Assembly: GCF_030700245.1 (NCBI RefSeq)
Contig: NZ_JAUYZI010000003.1
Span: forward strand, 1-64,000
Length of the DNA: 64,000 bases
Source: Methylobacterium amylolyticum
GTDB lineage: Bacteria; Pseudomonadota; Alphaproteobacteria; Rhizobiales; Beijerinckiaceae
Direction: 5' to 3'
Both the position numbers and the translations under genes were made by a program. Of the stretch, positions 8,847-17,570 are shown in pieces. Below the pieces are notes generated by a model. That model had not been told where the DNA came from. It did no database searches and saw nothing but the letters and a program-made list of their open reading frames with translations. Each line of letters starts with the position of its first letter. The first letter of the stretch is position 1.

Positions 8847-8881
8847 GACCGAGCCGGTCGTCCGAGCCGTGGAAGCAAAGC

Positions 8882-9355
8882 ATGTCCGAGAGCCGCCCGC
8901 CGCTGCCGCCCTTCGACCGCGAGGCGGCGCTCCGCAAGGTGCGCGCCGCCGAGGACGGCTGGAACGGCCGCGACCCGCACAAGGTCGCCCTGGCCTACAC
9001 CCCGGACAGCCGCTGGCGGAACCGCACGGACTTCTTCTCCGGCCGCGACGCGATCGTCGCCTTCCTCACCCGCAAGTGGGAGGCGGAGCGCGAGTACCGG
9101 CTGATCAAGGAACTCTGGACCTTCGGCGGGGACCGGATCGCGGTGCGCTTCGCCTACGAGTTCCACGACGCGGACGGGGCGTGGTTCCGGGCCTACGGCA
9201 ACGAGAACTGGGAATTCGACGGCCACGGCCTGATGCGGGCGCGCCACGCCAGCATCAACGACCTGCCGATCTCCGAGGGCGAGCGCCTGTTCCGCTGGGA
9301 CCGGTCCGGCCCGCGGCCCGACGACCATCCGGGCCTGTCGGACCTCGGCCTGTGA
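8882..9355 (+). CDS. NTF2/SnoaL-like protein (DUF1348)
   Basis: A 157-residue cytoplasmic protein of the DUF1348 branch of the NTF2-like fold: [57 protein letters not shown] and a C-terminal Arg/Asp-rich end. The family has a cone-shaped cavity that can bind small ligands or act as an isomerase-type enzyme, but its substrate is unknown. It is the first gene of a two-gene unit with the TetR regulator and lies directly behind the TGTACC palindrome, so it is probably induced when the regulator binds a ligand. Confidence 0.85.
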   Translation: MSESRPPLPPFDREAALRKVRAAEDGWNGRDPHKVALAYTPDSRWRNRTDFFSGRDAIVAFLTRKWEAEREYRLIKELWTFGGDRIAVRFAYEFHDADGAWFRAYGNENWEFDGHGLMRARHASINDLPISEGERLFRWDRSGPRPDDHPGLSDLGL

Positions 9356-9362
9356 CGCGGGC

Positions 9363-9923
9363 GTGAGCCGCCGCGGCCGCGAGCGGGCCGAGGCGGTCGC
9401 CGCCCTCGCGGAGGTGTTCCGCACGCACGGCTACGAGGGGGCGAGCCTGTCGGCGATCACCGCCGGGACCGGGCTCGGCAAGGGCAGCCTCTACCACCTC
9501 TTCCCCGGGGGGAAGGCGGAGATGGCCGCCGCCGTGCTGGCCGAGATCGACGCCTGGTTCGAGGCGGCAGTTTTCGCGCCCCTGCGTGACGGGCCGGACG
9601 CGGCGGCGGCGATCCGGCGGATGCTGCGCGAGACCGACGCCTACTTCCGGTCCGGGGGCCGCGCCTGCCTCGTCGGCGCCTTCGCCCTCGACGGGACGCG
9701 CGACCGGTTCGCGGCGCGGATCGGCGGCTACTTCGCGGCGTGGCGGGCGGCGCTGGCCCAGGCCCTCGCCCGTGCCGGCCGGGACGCAGCAGCCGACCGG
9801 GCCGAGCACGCGGTGCTGGCGATCCAGGGGGCGCTGGTGCTGGCCCGGGCCCTCGACGACCCGGCCGTGTTCGGCCGGGCGCTCGCCCGGCTGGAAGCCG
9901 AGCTGCTGCCCCCTCCCGGGTAG
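9363..9923 (+). CDS. TetR-family repressor
   Basis: A 186-residue regulator with an N-terminal helix-turn-helix at about residues 10-50 (AALAEVFRTHGYEGASLSAI, then GKGSLYHLFPGGKAEM) and a mainly helical ligand-binding domain of the YxaF/LmrA-like kind. It starts at GTG 9363, seven bases after the stop of the NTF2-like gene; no in-frame ATG precedes the helix-turn-helix. It probably represses its own operon through the palindrome at 8831. It converges on cobT. Confidence 0.85.
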   Translation: MSRRGRERAEAVAALAEVFRTHGYEGASLSAITAGTGLGKGSLYHLFPGGKAEMAAAVLAEIDAWFEAAVFAPLRDGPDAAAAIRRMLRETDAYFRSGGRACLVGAFALDGTRDRFAARIGGYFAAWRAALAQALARAGRDAAADRAEHAVLAIQGALVLARALDDPAVFGRALARLEAELLPPPG

Positions 9924-9930
9924 GGGACCC

Positions 9931-11838
9931 TCAGCGTCGCCCGCCCGCGGCGCGCTGGGGCTGCCGGACCGGCGCCGGGGCGCCGTCCTCCTCGAACAGC
10001 TCCGCGAGCTTCTCCGTCATCGCGCCGCCGAGTTCCTCGGCGTCGATGATCGTCACGGCGCGGCGGTAGTAGCGGGTCACGTCGTGGCCGATGCCGATCG
10101 CCAGGAGCTCCACCGGCGAGCGGGTCTCGATGTCCTCGATCATCCAGCGCAGGTGGCGCTCCAGGTAGTTGCCGGCATTCACCGACAGGGTCGAGTCGTC
10201 GACCGGCGCGCCGTCGGAGATCACCATCAGGATCTTGCGCTGCTCGGGCCGGCCGAGCAGGCGCTTGTGCGCCCAGTCCAGCGCCTCGCCGTCGATGTTC
10301 TCCTTGAGCAACCCCTCGCGCATCATCAGCCCGAGGTTCTTCCGCGCACGGCGCCAGGGAGCGTCCGCGGCCTTGTAGACGATGTGGCGCAGGTCGTTCA
10401 GGCGCCCGGGGGAGGGGGGCTTGCCGGCCGCCAGCCACGCCTCGCGCGACTGCCCGCCCTTCCACGCCCGGGTGGTGAAGCCCAAGATCTCGACCTTCAC
10501 CCCGCAGCGCTCCAGCGTCCGCGCCAGGATGTCGGCGCAGGTCGCCGCCACGGTGATCGGCCGCCCGCGCATCGAGCCCGAGTTGTCGAGCAGCAGCGTG
10601 ACGACCGTGTCGCGGAAGTTGGTGTCCTTCTCCTGCTTGAAGGAGAGCGGCTGGAACGGGTCGATCACCACCCGCACGAGCCGGGCGGGGTCGAGGGTGC
10701 CTTCTTCCAGGTCGAAGTCCCAGGCGCGGTTCTGCTGGGCCAGCAGCCGCCGCTGGAGGCGGTTTGCGAGCCGCCCGACCACGCCCTGGAGATGGGAGAG
10801 CTGCTTGTCGAGGTAGCTGCGCAGCCGCGCCAGCTCGTCGGCGTCGCACAGCTCCTCGGCGTGGACGACCTCGTCGAACTTCGCGTTGAACACCCGGTAC
10901 TCGGGGCCCCGCGCCTCGTTGCCCTGCCGCTGCGGCGGCCGCCACGATTCGGAGGCCTCCTCCGATTCCGCGTCCTCGGCCTCGTCGGGCAGCTCGCCCG
11001 ACGGCGCGTCGGCGGATTCCTGGGCGCCCTCCTCGATCTCGTCGGAGGCCTCCTCCGAGGTCTCGATTTCGGCGCGCTCGCCCTGGCTCTTCTCCTCCGA
11101 ATCGCCCTCGCTCGGGTTCTGCTCGTCGTCCTGGGCCTCGTTGTCGTCGTCGTTCTCGTCGTCCTCCGGGTCGAAGGGCGTCTCGTCCGACATGTCGAGG
11201 GAGGAGAGCAGGTCGCGCACGGAGCGGGCGAAGGCGCGCTGGTCCTCCAGGGTGCCGATCAGCCCGTCGAGGTTCGGGCCGGCCTTGGCCTCGATGTGCT
11301 CGCGCCACAGGGAGACGATCTTGGCCGCGGCCTCCGGCGGGCGCTGGCCGGTCAGCCGCTCGCGCACCATCAGCGCCACCGCATCCTCCAGCGGCGCGTC
11401 GGCCCGGTCGGTGATGGTCTCGTACTTGCCGCCGCGGTGGTAGCGGTCCTCCAGCATCGCGGCGATGTTGCTCGCCACCCCCGCCATCCGGCGCGAGCCG
11501 ATCGCCTCGACCCGGGCCTGCTCCACCGCGTCGTAGACGGCGCGCGCCGCCGCGTTCTCGGGGGCGAGGCGGCGGTGCAGCGCCACGTCGTGGCAGCCGA
11601 GCCGCAGCGCCATCGCGTCGGCGTTGCCGCGCAGCACCGCCACGTCCTGGACCGAGAGCTTGCGCGGCGGCTCGGGCAGGCGGGCCTTGTCGCCGGTCAG
11701 CGCCGGGCGGTCGGTGGCGTAGGTCACCTCCACCTCCGACCGCCGGGCGATGGCGCGCAGGCACCCGGCCACCGAGCGCTTCAGGGGCTCGGCGACGGGC
11801 TCGCGGCGCTCGCCGGTCTTGCGGTTGGAGAGGGACAT
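9931..11838 (-). CDS. cobT: aerobic cobaltochelatase subunit CobT
   Basis: A 635-residue subunit of the CobNST complex, which inserts Co2+ into hydrogenobyrinate a,c-diamide during aerobic cobalamin synthesis. The N-terminal CobT domain is followed by a strongly acidic linker (about residues 215-295, long runs of Asp and Glu) and a C-terminal von Willebrand A domain with the MIDAS sequence [10 protein letters not shown] near residue 416. CobT works with the AAA+ subunit CobS, encoded upstream on the same strand. CobN is not in the window. The length is normal. The short gap to the DUF29 gene (5 bp) implies cotranscription. Confidence 0.95.
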   Translation of the reverse strand: MSLSNRKTGERREPVAEPLKRSVAGCLRAIARRSEVEVTYATDRPALTGDKARLPEPPRKLSVQDVAVLRGNADAMALRLGCHDVALHRRLAPENAAARAVYDAVEQARVEAIGSRRMAGVASNIAAMLEDRYHRGGKYETITDRADAPLEDAVALMVRERLTGQRPPEAAAKIVSLWREHIEAKAGPNLDGLIGTLEDQRAFARSVRDLLSSLDMSDETPFDPEDDENDDDNEAQDDEQNPSEGDSEEKSQGERAEIETSEEASDEIEEGAQESADAPSGELPDEAEDAESEEASESWRPPQRQGNEARGPEYRVFNAKFDEVVHAEELCDADELARLRSYLDKQLSHLQGVVGRLANRLQRRLLAQQNRAWDFDLEEGTLDPARLVRVVIDPFQPLSFKQEKDTNFRDTVVTLLLDNSGSMRGRPITVAATCADILARTLERCGVKVEILGFTTRAWKGGQSREAWLAAGKPPSPGRLNDLRHIVYKAADAPWRRARKNLGLMMREGLLKENIDGEALDWAHKRLLGRPEQRKILMVISDGAPVDDSTLSVNAGNYLERHLRWMIEDIETRSPVELLAIGIGHDVTRYYRRAVTIIDAEELGGAMTEKLAELFEEDGAPAPVRQPQRAAGGRR

Positions 11839-11843
11839 GCGGG

Positions 11844-12353
11844 CTATTTCTTCACCGAATCGAGATCGAAGGGCCGTTCAAGAAGATCCTCCCAATCGTA
11901 AGGGCAGTTCGGCGGAAATTCGTCCGGCTGAAGGTTACATTCGTCCGCCGCCCAGTCGCGGGAAATCGGGTAGATATCCTCGCGGATCGTTTCGAGATGT
12001 TGCTTCAGACCCGGGTTCTTCCGGAGGATCTTCGCGTAGCGACGCCTCTGCTCACGGATCGAGTAGATCCAGCTCGGTGTGCGCTTCTCCGGCTGCTGGT
12101 CCCACTTGAGCATATGGATCATGAGGACGCGAAGAGCGCTTTCCAACTGACTGTACTGCGCGTTCCCCACGTCGCTCAGCTCCTCGGCGATATTGTCGAG
12201 GTCGAGCGCATCAACCCGGCCAGCGCGGAGCAGTGCGATCTGCTCCTGCACCCAGGTGTAGAGGTCGTCCTCATGGCGCGTGCGGCCGGGCGCCGCCGGA
12301 GGGGCGTCCGTCGCTTCCATCACCTCAGCCGGATGCGCCATCGCCTCCTCCAT
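11844..12353 (-). CDS. DUF29 domain-containing protein
   Basis: A 169-residue protein of the DUF29 family, a mainly helical domain with unknown function that is abundant in cyanobacteria and proteobacteria. Visible features are [48 protein letters not shown] and a C-terminal PYDWEDLLE. It lies between cobS and cobT with gaps of 13 and 5 bp, and its base composition is clearly less GC-rich than that of either neighbour, which points to a later insertion. An internal Met at residue 5 is an alternative start. A role in cobalamin synthesis should not be assumed. Confidence 0.85.
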   Translation of the reverse strand: MEEAMAHPAEVMEATDAPPAAPGRTRHEDDLYTWVQEQIALLRAGRVDALDLDNIAEELSDVGNAQYSQLESALRVLMIHMLKWDQQPEKRTPSWIYSIREQRRRYAKILRKNPGLKQHLETIREDIYPISRDWAADECNLQPDEFPPNCPYDWEDLLERPFDLDSVKK

Positions 12354-12366
12354 GCGGGTCGGCCGT

Positions 12367-13350
12367 TCAGCTCAGCGCGACGTTCAGCGCGCTCTCGGGC
12401 AGCTCCTTGCCGAAGGCGCGCTGGTAGAACTCCGCCACCAGGGTGCGCTCCAGCTCGTCGCACTTGTTGAGGAAGGTCACCCGGAAGGCGAAGCCGATAT
12501 CCTTGAAGATGTCGGCGTTCTCGGCCCAGGTGATCACCGTGCGCGGGCTCATGACGGTCGACAGGTCGCCGTTCATGAAGGCGTTGCGGGTAAGGTCGGC
12601 CACGCGCACCATGCGGTTGACGACGTCGCGGCCCTGGTCGCCCCGGTAATGGGTCGCCTTCGAGAGCACGATGTCGACCTCGCGGTCGTGCGGCAGGTAG
12701 TTCAGCGTGGTGACGATCGACCAGCGGTCCATCTGGCCCTGGTTGATCTGCTGGGTGCCGTGATAGAGGCCGGACGTGTCGCCGAGGCCGACCGTGTTGG
12801 CGGTGGCGAACAGCCGGAAGGCCGGGTGCGGGCGGATCACCCGCTTCTGGTCGAGCAGCGTCAGCCGCCCCGAGACCTCCAGCACGCGCTGGATCACGAA
12901 CATCACGTCCGGGCGGCCGGCATCGTACTCGTCGAACACGAGCGCGACGTTGTTCTGGAGCGCCCAGGGCAGGATGCCGTCTTGGAAGGCGGTGACCTGC
13001 TTGCCGTCCTGGAGCACGATCGCGTCCTTGCCGACGAGGTCGATGCGCGAGACGTGGCTGTCGAGGTTGATCCGGATGCAGGGCCAGTTCAGCCGCGCGG
13101 CGACCTGCTCGACATGGGTCGACTTGCCGGTGCCGTGGTAGCCGGTGACCATCACGCGGCGGTTGCGGGCGAAGCCGGCGAGGATGGCGAGCGTCGTCTC
13201 CCGGTCGAAGATGTAGTCCGGATCGACGTCCGGCACGTGCTCTTCCCGCTCCGCGAAGGCCGGGACCTTGAGGTCGAGGTCGATGCCGAACACGTCGCGG
13301 ACGGAGACGGTGCGGTCTGGCAGCGTGGCGGGCGTGTCGTCGGAGAGCAT
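12367..13350 (-). CDS. cobS: aerobic cobaltochelatase AAA+ subunit CobS
   Basis: A 327-residue AAA+ ATPase of the CobNST cobaltochelatase. Walker A is GYHGTGKST near residue 69, Walker B LVFDEYD near 135, and sensor 1 ATANT. The N-terminus carries the CobS-specific segment with [17 protein letters not shown] 13350 is preceded by GAGG at 8 bases and gives the family's usual length. A longer frame to 13527 would run into the intergenic repeat and is rejected. It is first in the operon cobS-DUF29-cobT. Confidence 0.95.
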   Translation of the reverse strand: MLSDDTPATLPDRTVSVRDVFGIDLDLKVPAFAEREEHVPDVDPDYIFDRETTLAILAGFARNRRVMVTGYHGTGKSTHVEQVAARLNWPCIRINLDSHVSRIDLVGKDAIVLQDGKQVTAFQDGILPWALQNNVALVFDEYDAGRPDVMFVIQRVLEVSGRLTLLDQKRVIRPHPAFRLFATANTVGLGDTSGLYHGTQQINQGQMDRWSIVTTLNYLPHDREVDIVLSKATHYRGDQGRDVVNRMVRVADLTRNAFMNGDLSTVMSPRTVITWAENADIFKDIGFAFRVTFLNKCDELERTLVAEFYQRAFGKELPESALNVALS

Positions 13351-13442
13351 TCGGGACCTCGTGAGGCGCGGGACCGCCCCGGAGGGACGGGTCTCGCGCG
13401 GGAAGATTGTCGGGCCGGGCGTCCGCGGCGCGGACCCCTCAT

Positions 13443-13545
13443 AGAGCCGCGCCCGACCGCGTTGCAATCGGGCCCGCCTCCAAGGTCTTGTTTCAACGCG
13501 CGCTCGTCTCGCCGAACCGGTGTCCACGTCGACGCAGAGCGCTCT
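13443..13545. repeat. Rhizobiales-type intergenic repeat, copy B
   Basis: Diverged second copy of the element at 5902-6003, in the same orientation. It shares CCGACCGCGTTGC, ATCGGG, TTGTTT-ACGCG, CGCCGAACCGG, TCCAC and GAGCGCTCT at matching spacing. It occupies most of the 320-bp gap between cobS and the J-domain gene. Nothing else is recognisable there. Confidence 0.75.
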
Positions 13546-13670
13546 GGACGGCGGCGCGCCGGGGCGCCGCCGCGAGCCTGTCGCCTCTCATATAGGCGCG
13601 GACCGCCCGGTTCCGACCCGTGCGCGGAGCGGGCGGGGCGTGCATCGATCGTGCCGCCCGCCGGAACCGC

Positions 13671-14297
13671 TCAGCACAGGCCCGCGGCGCGCAGCACGTC
13701 GTGGGCGCGGATGATGTCGCGCAGCCGATCCTCGAAGGAGCGGTCGCCGCCGTTGGCGTCGGGGTGGAAGCGCTTCACCAGGGTCTTGTACTGCGCCTTG
13801 ATGGCGGCGGTGTCGGCGCCCTCGTCGAGGCCCATCACGTCGAGCGCCTTGCGCAGGGCGGCCGAGCGGCGCGGCCGCTCCGGCTCGGCGGCCTTGGCCC
13901 GCCCGCGGGCGTCGCCGACCCCGCCCGCGCGCAGGATGCCGAGCGGATCGACGTAGGCCCAGTCCCGCACCGCGTCGGCCTCCGGCTTCTCGGGGCCGGC
14001 CCGGTTCACGCCCATCGCCCAGGTCGGGCGGTGACCGATGATCGCGTCCTTCTGGTAGGCCTGGACGGCGGCGTCGTTCATCCCGTCGAAGTAGTTGTAG
14101 GCGGCGTTGTAGGCGCGCACGTGGTCGATGCAGAAGCGCCAGTACTGCCCCTCCGCCTTGCGCCCCTTCGGCGCCCGGTGCAGCCCCGGCTGCCCGCAGC
14201 CCGGGCTCTCGCAGGCCGGCTCGGCGGCAGCCGCCTTCGGCTCGTCGCAGGACGGCTTGATGCGGATGCTGTCGAACAGGCGCGAGTTGAGATCCAT
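13671..14297 (-). CDS. J-domain (DnaJ-like) protein
   Basis: A 208-residue protein with a C-terminal J domain at about residues 148-205, including the diagnostic HPD in KRFHPDANGGD. The N-terminal part has a conserved region with CESPGCGQPGLHRAP and WRFCIDHVRAYN, whose Cys and His residues may bind metal. The J domain should stimulate an Hsp70 partner. The start at ATG 14297 fits the conserved opening MDLNSRLFDSIR. The gene commonly sits beside cobS and bolA in alphaproteobacteria and is divergent from bolA here. Confidence 0.9.
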   Translation of the reverse strand: MDLNSRLFDSIRIKPSCDEPKAAAAEPACESPGCGQPGLHRAPKGRKAEGQYWRFCIDHVRAYNAAYNYFDGMNDAAVQAYQKDAIIGHRPTWAMGVNRAGPEKPEADAVRDWAYVDPLGILRAGGVGDARGRAKAAEPERPRRSAALRKALDVMGLDEGADTAAIKAQYKTLVKRFHPDANGGDRSFEDRLRDIIRAHDVLRAAGLC

Positions 14298-14406
14298 GAC
14301 GGGCCGATTATGAGGGGGCGAGACCGAGACACAAGGGCGCCGGGCCTGATGACGCATGCGCCGGATCGGGCTTGACGGACGGGACGGGCGCGGGAGCGGT
14401 GGGACG

Positions 14407-14688
14407 ATGGCCGAGGCGACGCTGCGGGACTGGATCGAGGGCAGGCTGCGGGCGGAACTCGCGCCCGCCCACCTCGACGTGATCGACGAATCGCACCTGC
14501 ACGCGGGCCATTCCGGCGCGCGCCCGGGGGGCGAGACCCATTACCGGCTCGATGTCGTGGCGGCGGCCTTCGAGGGCAAGAGCCGGGTCGAGCGCCACCG
14601 GCTCGTCAACGGGCTGCTCGACGAGGCGTTCAAGCGCGGGCTGCACGCCCTGGCGCTGCGCGCGCGCGCGCCCTCGGAGACGGCGTAA
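14407..14688 (+). CDS. BolA-family protein
   Basis: A 93-residue BolA-like protein. It contains the family core ESHLHAGHSG, HYRLDVVAAAFEGKSRVERHR and NGLLDEAFKRGLHAL. BolA proteins partner with monothiol glutaredoxins in iron-sulphur handling or act as regulators. ATG 14407 follows a GGAG-GGTGGGACG leader. An upstream ATG at 14356 gives a non-conserved Gly-rich extension and is rejected. It is followed by arfB after 37 bp. Confidence 0.92.
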   Translation: MAEATLRDWIEGRLRAELAPAHLDVIDESHLHAGHSGARPGGETHYRLDVVAAAFEGKSRVERHRLVNGLLDEAFKRGLHALALRARAPSETA

Positions 14689-14725
14689 CGCGGCGCTGGG
14701 CTCGGACTTCAGGAGGAGGGCGGTC

Positions 14726-15145
14726 GTGGCGCTGGTCTGCACCCCTCAGATCGCCATCGACGAGGCGGAGCTGGCGGAGAGCTTCGTGCGCGCCTCGGGC
14801 CCCGGCGGGCAGAACGTCAACAAGCTCTCGACCGCCGTGCAGTTGCGCTTCGACGTGCGCCGCTCGCGGGCGCTGCCCGACGCGGTGGCGGTGCGGCTGA
14901 TGCGGCTCGCCGGACGGCGGCTCACGGACGAGGGCGTGCTGGTCATCAACGCGCAGCGATTCCGCACCCAGGAGCGCAACCGGGCCGACGCCCGGGAGCG
15001 GCTGGCCGCCCTGGTGGCCGAGGCCGCGGTGCCGCCGACCCCGCGCCGGCCGACCCGGCCGACGCTCGCCTCGAAGAAGCGCCGGCTCGACGAGAAGACC
15101 CGGCGCGGCGCCACCAAGCGCATGCGCGGGGCGCCGGCGGATTAG
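14726..15145 (+). CDS. arfB: alternative ribosome-rescue factor ArfB (class I release-factor-like)
   Basis: A 139-residue peptidyl-tRNA hydrolase that frees stalled ribosomes. The catalytic GGQ is in RASGPGGQNVNK near residue 27, and the Lys/Arg-rich C-terminal tail (KKRRLDEKTRR..TKRMRG) is the part that enters the empty mRNA channel. Start GTG 14726 has the excellent Shine-Dalgarno AGGAGGAGGG and gives the usual length. It lies downstream of bolA on the same strand. Confidence 0.93.
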   Translation: MALVCTPQIAIDEAELAESFVRASGPGGQNVNKLSTAVQLRFDVRRSRALPDAVAVRLMRLAGRRLTDEGVLVINAQRFRTQERNRADARERLAALVAEAAVPPTPRRPTRPTLASKKRRLDEKTRRGATKRMRGAPAD

Positions 15146-15174
15146 GGGCGGAGCGCCGTCGGCGGGGCGTATGG

Positions 15175-15202
15175 GGTCTGCTTGGGGTAGTTTGCAGACC
15201 TA
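15175..15202 (-). other. inverted repeat at the end of the AT-rich ORF
   Basis: GGTCTGC (15175-15181) pairs with GCAGACC (15194-15200) across a 12-base loop, overlapping the stop of the 82-residue ORF. There is no U tract. It could be a weak terminator or an insertion boundary. Confidence 0.35.
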
Positions 15203-15448
15203 ATGTCGAGTGTCTATGATAGTCACAACCATCTCAGCTTCGGCTACCTGTGCCGATCCCTTCCAAACATTCACGAGATTTTCGCTAGGCTGGGGATCGA
15301 TACTCCAAGCCGCCTGCGTTTCTCGTTTCCTTAGCTCGGGGAATGCGCGAGCAATTATTTCCTGCATCCAACCCCGGTAGTTGCTCCGGCGTTCTTGCAG
15401 AACAGCCGTTTTACCTCTGTATGTTAAGACATATGTATAGAGGGGCAT
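15200..15448 (-). CDS. AT-rich 82-residue hypothetical protein
   Basis: A small protein beginning PLYTYVLTYRGKTAVLQERR, with an aromatic and basic N-terminal half and a likely beta-strand end (AEMVVTIIDT). I do not recognise the family. It looks like a genuine gene because GGAGGATAAAG stands directly before ATG 15448. Its base composition is far lower in GC than all neighbours, and the AT-rich islet extends from about 15180 to 15520, so recent acquisition is likely. Confidence 0.65.
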   Translation of the reverse strand: MPLYTYVLTYRGKTAVLQERRSNYRGWMQEIIARAFPELRKRETQAAWSIDPQPSENLVNVWKGSAQVAEAEMVVTIIDTRH

Positions 15449-15620
15449 CTTTATCCTCCGTCGAGTCAGATTGGACTCAAAGGGGTATTGTCCGCAATGT
15501 ATCGAAATCAGCTCCCGTCAATTGGACGTCGACCCTGATGGGCCCTCCGACGCGGACGCCGACGCCGCGGCGAAGGACACGCCCGAGCCGGCGTCGGGCG
15601 AAGCGGGATCCGGCCGCCCG

Positions 15621-16409
15621 TCAGTGGATCGGGTCGATCACCTGCGCCTTCGGGCTGGCGTCCGGGGCGGGGGCGGAGCCGGCCACCAGCGGGCTGCCGG
15701 GCTTGGCCAGGGTCAGCGCGATGGCGATCAGGGCCAGCACCGCCGCCAGCGCGGCCGGGAACAGGAAGGCGGTCTCCCCGTAGCGGATCTGGAGCAGGCC
15801 GCCGAGGACCGCGCCGGTGCTGAGGCCCGCCCAGAGCGGCGCCTGGATCCAGAACGAGGGCGCCACCGTGCCCATCAGCAGGTTGGCGCAGCCGGTGCCG
15901 AAGCGGACGACGGCGCCGGTGACGTAGGTGAGCGCCAGCGAGCGTCCGCCCTCGTCCTGCAGGGTCGCGTTCTGGAGCCCCAGCGCCAGGACGATCGGGT
16001 AGGCGTGCAGCGGGTAGGCGAAGGTGCCCCACGGCATCAGCAGCCCGATCGCCAGCAGGGCCGCCTGGACCGTCAGCAGCACCGCGAGCCGCCAGCGCCC
16101 GACCCAGGCGGCGAGCAGCGTGCCGAGGAAGGCGCCGAAGCAGAACACCGCGATGGTGCTCGCCACGCGGGTGACGTTCTCCCAGTCGGCATTGGCCACC
16201 GCCACGCCGAAGCGGGTGGTGTTGCCCGACATGAACGACATGAAGAGCTGCGAGAATTCGAGGAAGCCGATCGAGTCGGCGCAGCCCGCCAGCGCCGACA
16301 GCGCGATGGCGAAGGGGATGCGCGTCCGGGGATCGGCCGGGAACGACTTGTCCTCGGGTGCCGCCGGCTTGGCCGCCGCGCTTCCCTGCTCACCCGCCTG
16401 TCCCGCCAT
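15621..16409 (-). CDS. YoaK/DUF1275 family membrane protein
   Basis: A 262-residue integral membrane protein of the YoaK (DUF1275) family. After a polar N-terminus it shows the family's typical start ALSALAGCADSIGFLEFSQLFMSFMSGNTTR, here split by function: a membrane helix then the SGNTT signature. Several more helices follow, with LQNATL and YVTGAVVRFGTG. The family is thought to be transport-like, but no substrate is known. ATG 16409 was chosen; a longer Arg-rich reading to 16469 is rejected. It is transcribed with the upstream methyltransferase (gap 84 bp). Confidence 0.85.
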   Translation of the reverse strand: MAGQAGEQGSAAAKPAAPEDKSFPADPRTRIPFAIALSALAGCADSIGFLEFSQLFMSFMSGNTTRFGVAVANADWENVTRVASTIAVFCFGAFLGTLLAAWVGRWRLAVLLTVQAALLAIGLLMPWGTFAYPLHAYPIVLALGLQNATLQDEGGRSLALTYVTGAVVRFGTGCANLLMGTVAPSFWIQAPLWAGLSTGAVLGGLLQIRYGETAFLFPAALAAVLALIAIALTLAKPGSPLVAGSAPAPDASPKAQVIDPIH

Positions 16410-16493
16410 CCCTCGTCCCGATCTCCGTGGCCGCGGCGCGCGGCCGACAGTCAATCGACGAGGGCGCAACGGGTTTCATCCTGCAAACCCAAC

Positions 16494-17501
16494 TTATGTC
16501 TGTATCCCCGCGTGCGGTGCCACGATCTCCGCGTGCGGTGCCCCATGGCCGCGGCGCAGCACGGCGACCCGGCCCGGCACCGGCCGGCCCCGCTCCCGCC
16601 GAACGTCGGCGGCCGCGCAGGTCAGGATCGCCAGGCCTGCCCCCGCCGCCGCGGCGGCGAGGTGGGCGTCCGGGTGGGCGTAGCGGCCGTCCGCGCCGAG
16701 GATCGCGCCGCTGGCCGCCCCGACGACTGCCCCCGGCGCATCGGCGTCCGGCGACTGCACGGTGAAGGCCGCGAGCCCCTCGGGGCGCAGCACCCGCGCG
16801 ATCTCCCGGAGCACGGGGGCGAGGTCGGCCACGTAGATGAACACGTCCGCCGCGAGGCAGAGGTCGGCCGAGGCCGCGGGCTCCCCCGCGAGGAAGGCGC
16901 CGAGCTCCGCCGTCACGAGGCGGTCGTACACAGCCTTGGCGCGGGCCCGGGCCAGCATCTCCGGGGAGAGATCGACGCCGCCGAGGTGGCCGACCCGGTC
17001 GCGGATCGCGGCACCCATCAGGCCGGTGCCGCAGCCGAGGTCGAGCGCCGCGGCGAAATGCGCCGGCTCGGCGGGCAGCGCCGTCCGGAGCAGGGCCGGG
17101 CCGACATAGTGCAGGCCGTCGACGAGATGCGCCTCGAAGCGCGGGGCGTAGCCGTCGAACAGGGTGCGGAGATAGGCCGGCGACAGGGCCGCCGGATCCG
17201 CCCCGCAGCCCAGCCGCGCGAGGTGCATCCCGGCGCCCAGCGCGTCGGCGGGGTCGGCGGCGCGGGCGGCGGCGTAGGCTGCGCGCGCGCCGTCGCGGTG
17301 AGCCGGGTCGCCGTCCAGCCCGAACAGCCCCTCGCGCGCCCGGCCGAGCAGGAGCCACGCGGCGGCGTAACCCGGCGCCAGCGACAGCGCCTGCTCGGCG
17401 AGGTCGGCGGCCCCTGAGAAATCGCCGTCGGCGAGGCAGCCCTCCGCGTACAGGTAGCGGCGGTCGGCCAGGATGTCGCCGGAACTGTGCTGGGGTCGCA
17501 T
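16494..17501 (-). CDS. TPR-containing class I SAM-dependent methyltransferase
   Basis: A 335-residue protein. The first 110 residues carry TPR-like helices (YLYAEGCLADGDFSGAADLA, AWLLLGRAREGLFG). A Rossmann methyltransferase domain follows, with the SAM motif ALDLGCGTGLMG, acidic motif GVDLSPEMLARAR and a motif around LCLAADVFIYV. The substrate is unknown; TPR-methyltransferases of this layout may act on proteins or quinone-like molecules. ATG 17501 starts the conserved part, and the long upstream open frame is antisense to the exonuclease gene. Confidence 0.85.
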   Translation of the reverse strand: MRPQHSSGDILADRRYLYAEGCLADGDFSGAADLAEQALSLAPGYAAAWLLLGRAREGLFGLDGDPAHRDGARAAYAAARAADPADALGAGMHLARLGCGADPAALSPAYLRTLFDGYAPRFEAHLVDGLHYVGPALLRTALPAEPAHFAAALDLGCGTGLMGAAIRDRVGHLGGVDLSPEMLARARAKAVYDRLVTAELGAFLAGEPAASADLCLAADVFIYVADLAPVLREIARVLRPEGLAAFTVQSPDADAPGAVVGAASGAILGADGRYAHPDAHLAAAAAGAGLAILTCAAADVRRERGRPVPGRVAVLRRGHGAPHAEIVAPHAGIQT

Positions 17502-17570
17502 GCGTCGGTCGCGTCGGGGGCGCCTATATACCGGCGCTCCCGGCGGACGCCACGCCCCCGAACGAGCCCG

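Noticed and set aside
13351..13527. N-terminal extension of CobS
   Set aside because: It runs into repeat copy B, and the ATG at 13350 has a proper ribosome binding site and normal family length.
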